Below, piece by piece: positions 1-5,224 of a stretch of DNA of 10,044 nucleotides (positions are counted from its first letter, which is position 1; each line of letters starts with the position of its first letter). The notes beneath the pieces were generated by a model, which saw nothing but the letters and a program-made list of their open reading frames with translations, had not been told where the DNA came from and ran no database searches. This DNA is from Clostridia bacterium (GTDB taxonomy: Bacteria; Bacillota_A; Clostridia; UMGS1810). Location of the stretch: NCBI GenBank assembly GCA_017437345.1, contig JAFSBJ010000059.1, positions 1-10,044 of the forward strand. The letters run 5' to 3'. The position numbers were made by a program, and so were the translations under genes.

Positions 1-650
1 CATCTGGGGTGGAGGCGGGTGTATTTCATAGCGTTTTCGGGGGTGAGTTCTTCGCCTGCCTCATATGTGGCAATGGTTTTATGCTCAGCACCGTGATATT
101 CAAAAACACGCTTAATATCCGACATTTTTGACACAGCCCAGAGATAAACCAGAAAAATAATCATTTTTATAAGACCTTCAATAAGATTGAGAGCTATAGG
201 CGCCTTAATCCAGAGCTTGAAAATTCCTGCAATAGCTGTGGGCAAAAGCATAAAAAGACCAATGCTGAAGCACATTGCCACAATCACAGAAAAATAAATG
301 GCAATATCCTTGATTTTGTCGCCAAGCTTATCATCCAGCCATTTTTCAAATTTCGACATTTCTTCGCTTCCGTCATCAAGCTCAACCTGATCTGCGGAAA
401 ACATAAGGCATTTAACTCCCGTAACCATTGATTCCACAAAGGAAAGAACACCTCTTAAAAGGGGAATCTTGTGGAGCTTATGTTTTACAACAAATGAATT
501 TACGGGCTTTATATCCATAACAATTTCACCGTCTGCTTTTCTGACGGCAGTTGCAATTTTTTCGGGGCCTCTCATCATAACCCCTTCTATAACAGCTTGC
601 CCGCCTATGCTTGTTTTATGTGGACACGAAATATTATTATTCTTTTTCAT
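1..650 (-). CDS. yqhQ: YqhQ / DUF1385 family membrane protein, C-terminus beyond the left edge
   Basis: Reading the complement from the ATG at 650 gives 216 uninterrupted codons running off the left edge, so the gene is partial at its 3' end. Family hallmarks seen: GGQAVIEGVMMRGPE (residues 16-30), two hydrophobic membrane segments (about 116-137 and 157-175), EYHGAEHKTI (184-193) and a final LHPR that in this family continues CGT. These are the conserved blocks of the DUF1385/YqhQ family, predicted metal-dependent membrane enzymes whose reaction is not established. An AGGAG ribosome binding site lies at 656-663 and a near-consensus promoter at 686-714. In Clostridia this gene often precedes prmC and prfA, so those may lie beyond the edge (inference). 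It is transcribed divergently from the operon at 927. Family assignment is firm; function is not. Confidence 0.93.
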   Translation of the reverse strand, partial: MKKNNNISCPHKTSIGGQAVIEGVMMRGPEKIATAVRKADGEIVMDIKPVNSFVVKHKLHKIPLLRGVLSFVESMVTGVKCLMFSADQVELDDGSEEMSKFEKWLDDKLGDKIKDIAIYFSVIVAMCFSIGLFMLLPTAIAGIFKLWIKAPIALNLIEGLIKMIIFLVYLWAVSKMSDIKRVFEYHGAEHKTIATYEAGEELTPENAMKYTRLHPR

Positions 651-685
651 GGTAATTCTCCTAAATATCCTACTATATTATAGAG

Positions 686-714
686 ATTATATCACCAATT
701 CAAAACCAAGTCAA
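686..714 (-). promoter_or_regulatory. Sigma-A promoter for yqhQ
   Basis: On the minus strand, TTGACT (714-709) and a perfect TATAAT (691-686) are separated by exactly 17 bp. The predicted start lies about 30 nt upstream of the yqhQ ATG, leaving a short leader with an AGGAG ribosome binding site. This is one of the best promoter matches in the window. Confidence 0.82.
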
Positions 715-747
715 TTATTGTAGCATATCCGTAACATTTATGAATTA

Positions 748-774
748 TTGCAGTAATATTTTTAGAAATCCCCC
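748..774 (+). repeat. Intergenic repeat copy 1, direct orientation
   Basis: This 27-nt segment begins TTGCAGT, has a T-rich middle, and ends AAATCCCCC followed by ATGG. The segment at 791-818 begins with the same TTGCAGT and ends CATCCCCC followed by GTGG. The ends match but the middles have diverged, so it may be a degenerate tandem copy. The two copies start 43 bp apart. Both lie between the divergent promoters of yqhQ and the zinc-ribbon operon, where a regulator could bind. It partly overlaps the palindrome CCCCATGGGG (771-780). Confidence 0.45.
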
Positions 775-790
775 ATGGGGCATGAAAAAA

Positions 791-818
791 TTGCAGTCCG
801 GACTTTTTTACATCCCCC
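791..818 (+). repeat. Intergenic repeat copy 2, direct orientation
   Basis: This 28-nt segment runs TTGCAGTCCGGAC, TTTTTTACAT, CCCCC. Its reverse complement matches 2853-2882 closely: both contain GGGGGAT, GTAAAAAA, GTCCGGA and GCAA in that order, with two single-base length differences and two substitutions. It contains the palindrome GTCCGGAC (796-803). It also sits inside an imperfect dyad in which GGGGCATGAAAAA (777-789) can pair with TTTTTACATCCCC. It could be an operator, an end of an insertion, or one copy of a dispersed genomic repeat; the sequence alone does not decide. Confidence 0.6.
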
Positions 819-864
819 GTGGCAAAAATTTACAAAAAATTCACATACAAGAGATATTAAATGC

Positions 865-893
865 TTGTATTGATAGGGGTTTTATGCTATAAT
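865..893 (+). promoter_or_regulatory. Extended -10 promoter for the zinc-ribbon operon
   Basis: TTGTAT (865-870), a 17-bp spacer and a perfect TATAAT (888-893) with an upstream TG (885-886), making an extended -10 element that can compensate for the weak -35. The predicted start at about 900 leaves a leader of roughly 27 nt before the ATG at 927. Confidence 0.72.
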
Positions 894-926
894 CATAATA
901 TATAAATTTTATGGGGAAGTGTTATA

Positions 927-2060
927 ATGGAAAAGAAAATTTGTCCTGTGTGCAAAATTGAGGTTGACGAGGAAATCAAAATTTGTCCGGAGTGCGGAGC
1001 ATCTCTGGAAGATGAAGAAATTCTCACATCAGCTGATGATGTTGTTTCCCAAGAAGCAGAGGAAATTGAAATTGGCGAAAACGATGCCGAAGAAGTAATC
1101 GCAGAAGATACTGAGGAAATATCTGAAGAAGACGATGCCGAAGATTTTGAAGATGGTCAATACGCTGACTACGATGAAAGCGAAGAAGAAGCAACTGTAA
1201 AATCAGGTAAGCTTGTAAGATTTGTGGCATTTTTCCTTGCTGTTGTTGTTTTGTTTTTCGGCGGAAAGTTTTTGTGGAGCAATTTCGGCCCCGGTAGTGT
1301 TATAAGCGTTGTTTCTTTCGACAAAGAAGATGTTGTCGGAACATATAAAGATGCACTCTATGGCAGATACTATACCTTCAAGCTTGATGCCAAAGAGCTT
1401 GAAACAAAAGAAAAATCAAGCTCTGCTGAAAGTGAAGCAATAAGCTACGATGGCACCTATGAAACAGGTTTCACCAAAGAATATATTAATAGCGTTCTTG
1501 TTAACCAGTATGTAATCGACAATAACCTTCTTGAAGAATACGAAGCCTACATTAAAGAAAATGAGCTTCTTGTTGATGATTTCAACGGATTTGCAAAAAA
1601 GAAAAAAATAACCAAAGAAAAGCTGGATGCCATTGATCAGGAATATCAGTATGTTCAGATGGGCAATAATTATAAAACAACAGGTAAATGGTCTTATGAT
1701 GATAAGGCAAAGCTTGTAATTCTCTATGATGATGCCGGAAATCAGATAAGCACTCTCTATGTTAAGAGAGAAGGTCTGGTGGCAGATAGCGGCTATATGG
1801 CAGGCAGAACAGGCTTTGGAAAAACCTTTAATGCAAAATATATGAGCAGAAATTATGAATATGGTGTAACAGAAACCATAAGCACCTATAACGACGGAAT
1901 GTGCGTATCCACAATAGTTCAGGATGGCGGCAGTGAGCCTGTTTACACAGCAGGAACCTATAAGCTTAAAGATGGAGTTATAGTATTTAATATATCCGGT
2001 GAAACACTCAGATACCGCAAGGTAACCGGCGGTCTTGGATTTATGGTATACACAAAATAA
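927..2060 (+). CDS. Zinc-ribbon, acidic-linker, single-pass membrane protein with a repeated extracellular beta-rich region; function unknown
   Basis: A 377-residue protein not assigned to a named family. Residues 6-23 form a zinc ribbon (CPVC, ten residues, CPEC). Residues 28-88 are extremely acidic: about 32 Asp/Glu and no Lys or Arg. A membrane helix follows at about 98-117, preceded by KSGKLVR, which fits a cytoplasmic N-terminus and an exported C-terminus. The exported part looks like two beta-rich modules: one from VGTY (137) to about 290, carrying a charged, probably helical insertion at 183-245, and one from about 300 to the end with an AGTYKLKDG motif. Its C-terminal half aligns with the next gene product (shared GKW, LY.D.G.Q.S and AGTY motifs). 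The modules resemble small lipocalin-like or DUF5640-like repeats (inference only). The start is supported by GGGGAAG at 913-919. A role as an envelope sensor or anchored binding protein is possible but unproven. Confidence 0.88.
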   Translation: MEKKICPVCKIEVDEEIKICPECGASLEDEEILTSADDVVSQEAEEIEIGENDAEEVIAEDTEEISEEDDAEDFEDGQYADYDESEEEATVKSGKLVRFVAFFLAVVVLFFGGKFLWSNFGPGSVISVVSFDKEDVVGTYKDALYGRYYTFKLDAKELETKEKSSSAESEAISYDGTYETGFTKEYINSVLVNQYVIDNNLLEEYEAYIKENELLVDDFNGFAKKKKITKEKLDAIDQEYQYVQMGNNYKTTGKWSYDDKAKLVILYDDAGNQISTLYVKREGLVADSGYMAGRTGFGKTFNAKYMSRNYEYGVTETISTYNDGMCVSTIVQDGGSEPVYTAGTYKLKDGVIVFNISGETLRYRKVTGGLGFMVYTK

Positions 2061-2088
2061 TTTCAGGTCTTGAAAAGGAGGTGTGATA

Positions 2089-2835
2089 GTGGCAGAAAGC
2101 AAAAGAAAAGTAATTCTCATAAGTGTTGCGGCGGTGTTTATTATAACATCGGTAATTATTTATCTTTCCATGTCGGGATGTCAGTCATTTAAAGACGAGA
2201 ACAGCGATATTGCAGCCACATCCGACTCCGTTCCCGGCGGAAACAACAGCAACATAAAACCGGAGATGACAGCCAAAGAGGTTCAGGGATATTATATCGA
2301 CGATTCCGACGGATGGTATTATAGCTTTGTTTATTCACCCAATCGTGAATTTGACGGAACATTTTCCGCAGGCTACGACCAGAACCATTCCGCCACTTTA
2401 GATAACCCTCAGAAGCATTTTAATGCTATGGGAAAATGGACTCTTAAAGATGGCGAAATAAAGCTCTATAATGACGAAGGCTATCAGCAGTCTATGTGGG
2501 TTTGCGGTGATTATATAGTTGATTCCCAAAATTATTTTGTTGGTGAGTTTCCCAAGGGACAAGAAAAATTTCAGGCAGTCTTTACCTGCAAAGCAGGGGA
2601 GAGCGGCGACAGCCAGGTTCTCAATTTCTATGATGACGGAAAGCTTATTATGGAGATTATCCGCAACGATGGTGCTGCCGATAGTAACGAACCCACAGAG
2701 CTTCCCCCGCATCAGCTCTTTGCCGGAACCTACACAATAGAAAACGATAAGCTGATAACCGAAATAAATGGAGCGCCCCAGGAGTTTTATATTTCTGATG
2801 ATGGGTTGGCTAAGTGGATATATAACAAGAGATAA
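2089..2835 (+). CDS. Membrane-anchored or lipoprotein-like paralogue of the preceding protein's extracellular region; function unknown
   Basis: I chose the GTG at 2089 because AAGGAGG (2075-2081) sits 7 nt upstream; the GTG at 2083 is only 1 nt from that site. The 248-residue product has a KRK-containing N-terminus, a hydrophobic segment at about 8-27 and the sequence LSMSGC with Cys31. That resembles a lipobox, although Met at -3 is unusual, so it is either a lipoprotein or a signal-anchored protein. A Ser/Asn/Gly-rich linker (about 32-60) leads to a beta-rich domain. GKWTLKDGEIKLYNDEG (115-131), VDSQNYFVGE (144-153), YDDGK (181-185) and FAGTY (211-215) line up in order with the upstream protein, so the two genes are paralogues. 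It lies 28 nt downstream of that gene in the same operon and lacks the zinc ribbon, acidic linker and helical insertion. No catalytic motif is visible. Confidence 0.85.
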   Translation: MAESKRKVILISVAAVFIITSVIIYLSMSGCQSFKDENSDIAATSDSVPGGNNSNIKPEMTAKEVQGYYIDDSDGWYYSFVYSPNREFDGTFSAGYDQNHSATLDNPQKHFNAMGKWTLKDGEIKLYNDEGYQQSMWVCGDYIVDSQNYFVGEFPKGQEKFQAVFTCKAGESGDSQVLNFYDDGKLIMEIIRNDGAADSNEPTELPPHQLFAGTYTIENDKLITEINGAPQEFYISDDGLAKWIYNKR

Positions 2836-2852
2836 AAGATAAGAGAGAATGA

Positions 2853-2882
2853 GGGGGATTGTAAAAAAAGTCCGGAACGCAA
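2853..2882 (-). repeat. Intergenic repeat copy 3, inverted relative to 791-818
   Basis: GGGGGATTGTAAAAAAAG followed by TCCGGAACGCAA matches the reverse complement of 791-818, with only two 1-nt length differences and two substitutions. It starts 18 nt after the stop codon of the second operon gene. Together with 791-818 it brackets the two-gene operon as an inverted repeat pair about 2.1 kb apart. No clear target-site duplication is visible outside the pair; both outer flanks are simply A-rich. Confidence 0.6.
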
Positions 2883-2951
2883 AAAGGCGGAAATAAAACC
2901 AACATAAGAGTTAAGTGTGCTCGTAAATCTTCAAATTTTGGTTTATAGGTT

Positions 2952-3086
2952 GAAAAATATCTTTTATAAGATATTTTTCCTCAATGGTATGCCTTTTTGC
3001 TATAAGCAAATCTCACCACTCGCAGTACTTTTGTACAGCGTCGGGCTATCGCTCAAAGCAAGAAATAATCTTGCTTTGAGTTCGAT
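2952..3086. other. Hairpin-dense intergenic segment, possible structured RNA or decayed palindromic repeat
   Basis: Four inverted repeats follow one another. H1 is GAAAAATATCTT, loop TTAT, AAGATATTTTTC (2952-2979, 12 bp). H2 is TTTGCT, ATA, AGCAAA (2996-3010). H3 is CGC-A-GTAC, TTTT, GTAC-A-GCG (3021-3040, one A-A mismatch). H4 is CTCAAAGCAAGA, AATAA, TCTTGCTTTGAG (3052-3080), extended outward by ATCG/CGAT around a TT bulge to 3048-3086. No believable coding sequence covers the stretch, and no promoter of its own is evident. Being downstream of the two-gene operon with no clear terminator before it, it is probably transcribed as that operon's 3' untranslated region. Confidence 0.55.
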
Positions 3087-3127
3087 TTACTCATTCCGAA
3101 TCATTTTTTCCTAATCCCCAAAAAGCA

Positions 3128-3165
3128 GGGCTGTAAAAAACAATTATTTTTTACAGCCCCTTTTT
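3128..3165 (+). terminator. Strong intrinsic terminator before galK
   Basis: GGGCTGTAAAAAA (3128-3140) pairs perfectly over 13 bp with TTTTTTACAGCCC (3147-3159) around a CAATTA loop, followed by C and TTTTT. It is the first strong plus-strand terminator after the zinc-ribbon operon and insulates galK, whose promoter starts 22 nt further on. Confidence 0.88.
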
Positions 3166-3186
3166 AGAAAATGAAAATATTCTGTG

Positions 3187-3215
3187 TTGACTATTTGTGT
3201 TAATTATGTTAAAGT
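3187..3215 (+). promoter_or_regulatory. Promoter for galK
   Basis: TTGACT (3187-3192), a 17-bp spacer and TAAAGT (3210-3215), which matches four of six -10 positions and has an upstream TG (3207-3208) making it an extended -10. The predicted start is near 3222, leaving about 32 nt of leader. I see no clear operator dyad for a sugar-responsive repressor. Confidence 0.6.
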
Positions 3216-3253
3216 AAACTTAATTAAATAATTAAAATAAGGCGGACTTTTTT

Positions 3254-4441
3254 ATGGAAATAAAAGAACTTATAAAAGAATTTATATCTGTTTTCGGTGG
3301 AAGTGGAGAGGGGATAAGAGTTTTTGCATCTCCCGGCAGAGTAAATATGATTGGTGAACACACCGACTACAGCGGCGGCTATGTTTTTCCGGCTGCTCTC
3401 AAAATGAAAACCACAATAGTAATGAGAAAAAGAGACGATAATCTTATCCGTCTTAAGGCAACCGACCTGGATGGTATTGTGGAAGCTGATATAAATAAAC
3501 TTGGCGACTATCGCGGCATACCCTGGGGCGACTATCAGATAGGCGTTGCCTATATACTTCAGAATGCAGGCTATGACATCTGCGGAGCCGATATGCTCTA
3601 TGACGACACAGTTCCCCATGGCGGCGGACTTTCATCATCTGCGGCAATCGAGGTTTCAACAGCTCTGTGCTTTGCTACTCTTTCCAATGAGAAAAACGGG
3701 ATAAAAGAACCCCCCGATATGATAGAAATGGCAAAGCTCGGTCAGAAGGCAGAGCATGAATATGCAGGAGTAAACTGCGGGATAATGGATCAGTTTGCAT
3801 CTGCAATGGGAAAAGAAAATCATGCAATCTTTTTAAATTGCCGCGATTTAAGCTATGAGCTTGTTCCTCTTGATTTAAAGGGAATGAAAATTGTTATTTC
3901 CAACACAAATAAAAAACACTCTCTCGGAAGCTCAAAATATAACGAAAGAAGAGCAGAGTGTGAAGCAGGCTTTGCAATTTTAAAACAGTGTATGCCCGAA
4001 AAAAACTGTCTTGGTGAGATAAGTGCCGAAGAATATGCAAAGTATCGTCATTTTATAGTTGACGAGCTTGTTTTAAAAAGAATAGACCATGTTATTTCTG
4101 AAAACGACAGGGTGCTAAGGGCTGTTGACGCTCTTAAAAAAGGCGATGTTAAGCTTTTTGGTTCTTTGATGAATGAATCTCATAATTCCCTTCGTGATGA
4201 TTATGAGGTAAGCTGCCTGGAACTCGATACCATGGTAGATGAAGCTCGTAAAATAGATGGAGTTATCGGTTCGAGAATGACAGGCGCAGGCTTTGGCGGA
4301 TGCACAGTAAGCATTGTAAAAGCAGAAGCTGTGGAGGAATTCAAAGACAAAGTCGGCGAAAACTACAAAGCAAAAACCGGTATCATTGCCGATTTTTATG
4401 TAACTGAACCGGGAGATGGCGGCAGAGAAATAATTCTTTAA
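3254..4441 (+). CDS. galK: Galactokinase
   Basis: A GHMP-family kinase of 395 residues, the usual length, that phosphorylates galactose to galactose 1-phosphate with ATP in the Leloir pathway (cytoplasmic). All signature blocks are present: SPGRVNMIGEHTDYSGG (26-42) for galactose recognition, the phosphate-binding loop PHGGGLSSSAA (121-131), CGIMDQF (175-181) with the predicted catalytic base Asp179, NTNKKHSLGSSKYNERR (217-233), and the C-terminal GSRMTGAGFGGC (339-350). The ATG at 3254 is preceded by AAGGCGGA, a Shine-Dalgarno sequence interrupted by one C. galT and galE are not adjacent, so the gene stands apart from a classical gal operon in this window. No terminator separates it from rdgB, 30 nt downstream, so the two are probably co-transcribed. 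Confidence 0.96.
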   Translation: MEIKELIKEFISVFGGSGEGIRVFASPGRVNMIGEHTDYSGGYVFPAALKMKTTIVMRKRDDNLIRLKATDLDGIVEADINKLGDYRGIPWGDYQIGVAYILQNAGYDICGADMLYDDTVPHGGGLSSSAAIEVSTALCFATLSNEKNGIKEPPDMIEMAKLGQKAEHEYAGVNCGIMDQFASAMGKENHAIFLNCRDLSYELVPLDLKGMKIVISNTNKKHSLGSSKYNERRAECEAGFAILKQCMPEKNCLGEISAEEYAKYRHFIVDELVLKRIDHVISENDRVLRAVDALKKGDVKLFGSLMNESHNSLRDDYEVSCLELDTMVDEARKIDGVIGSRMTGAGFGGCTVSIVKAEAVEEFKDKVGENYKAKTGIIADFYVTEPGDGGREIIL

Positions 4442-4471
4442 ATCTTACCAGAGAAAAACGGAGTGATTAAT

Positions 4472-5059
4472 TTGGATATAGTTGTTGCAACAAATAATAA
4501 GGGTAAATTAAGAGAGCTTGGCGAAATGCTCACAGGCTTTAATGTTATAAGTCAGAAAGAGGTGGGTGCTGATGTTGATGTTGAAGAAACCGGCACAACC
4601 TATGAGGAAAACGCTCTCTTAAAGGCAAGAGAGGTCAGAAAATACACAGATAAACTAATCATTGCCGATGATTCCGGCCTTGAGGTTGATGTTCTTGGCG
4701 GCGAACCCGGGCTCTACAGCGCCCGCTATGCCGGTGACAACACAACCCCCGACCAGGGCATGGATAAGCTTCTTGAAAATTTAAAGCCCTATGCACCTAA
4801 TGAAAAAACCGCTCATTTTATTTCCTGCATAGTTTTAATAGAACCCGACGGAAAAGAACATGCCTTCTATGGCAGATGCGATGGCTTTATAACTGACAGA
4901 AAAATCGGTGACGGTGGTTTTGGGTTTGACCCCATATTCTATTTCCCCGAATATGAAAAAACCTTTGCTCAGCTAAGTAGCGATGAAAAGAATGCAGTGA
5001 GCCACAGAAGAAAAGCCCTTTGCGCTCTTAAAGAATATCTTGATACCATTCGGTATTAA
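4472..5059 (+). CDS. rdgB: RdgB/HAM1-type non-canonical purine NTP pyrophosphatase
   Basis: A house-cleaning enzyme that hydrolyses ITP, dITP and XTP to the monophosphates, keeping deaminated purines out of DNA and RNA. Family motifs counted from the TTG start: VVATNNKGKLRE (4-15), ADDSGLEVD and GEPGLYSARYAG in the middle, GDGGFGFDPIF, and SHRRKAL near the C-terminus. The length of 195 residues is normal. I favour TTG at 4472: GGAG (4460-4463) lies 8 nt upstream, and the product then begins MDIVVATNN as family members do. The alternative GTG at 4463 overlaps that GGAG and adds three residues. It follows galK after a short gap, and a hairpin terminator follows at 5065. Identity is secure; the start is a judgement. 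Confidence 0.94.
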   Translation: MDIVVATNNKGKLRELGEMLTGFNVISQKEVGADVDVEETGTTYEENALLKAREVRKYTDKLIIADDSGLEVDVLGGEPGLYSARYAGDNTTPDQGMDKLLENLKPYAPNEKTAHFISCIVLIEPDGKEHAFYGRCDGFITDRKIGDGGFGFDPIFYFPEYEKTFAQLSSDEKNAVSHRRKALCALKEYLDTIRY

Positions 5060-5064
5060 TAATA

Positions 5065-5109
5065 AAATGCCCAATCTTTGTTAAAGAGAGGGCATTTCTT
5101 GCGTTTTTT
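5065..5109 (+). terminator. Terminator after galK-rdgB
   Basis: AAATGCCC (5065-5072) pairs with GGGCATTT (5090-5097), and an inner TCTTT/AAAGA stem (5075-5079 with 5083-5087) closes a GTT loop. The downstream strand is T-rich but interrupted (TTTCTTGCGTTTTTT). It lies between rdgB and the alaS promoter. Confidence 0.75.
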
Positions 5110-5142
5110 GATTGTATTATTAACAAAATTTTCTCTATTTAA

Positions 5143-5171
5143 TTGACTTATCCCACATTTTGTTGTATTAT
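5143..5171 (+). promoter_or_regulatory. Promoter for alaS
   Basis: TTGACT (5143-5148), a 17-bp spacer and TATTAT (5166-5171). The predicted start is near 5178, giving a leader of only about 47 nt. That is too short for a T-box riboswitch, which often controls aminoacyl-tRNA synthetases in Firmicutes. Confidence 0.72.
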
Positions 5172-5224
5172 TACAATGTATATGTATGTGTAATTTTATC
5201 CGGAATTTAAGGAGAGATAAACAA

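Noticed and set aside
469..723. Plus-strand open frame of 84 codons near the left end
   Set aside because: It is antisense to the clearly recognisable yqhQ gene and spans that gene's promoter.
1416..2120. Long minus-strand open frame opposite the zinc-ribbon gene
   Set aside because: It lies antisense to a well-supported gene, and its product is Cys/Phe/Ile-rich without motifs. It reflects codon bias of the real gene.
2917..3114. Open frame of 65 codons on the plus strand after the zinc-ribbon operon
   Set aside because: It runs through the hairpin cluster, has no ribosome binding site and gives a low-complexity Leu/Phe/Ile-rich product with no recognisable domain.
5110..5224. Possible T-box riboswitch upstream of alaS
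   Set aside because: Only about 47 nt separate the predicted start site from the ATG, far too short for a T-box, and no T-box core sequence is present.
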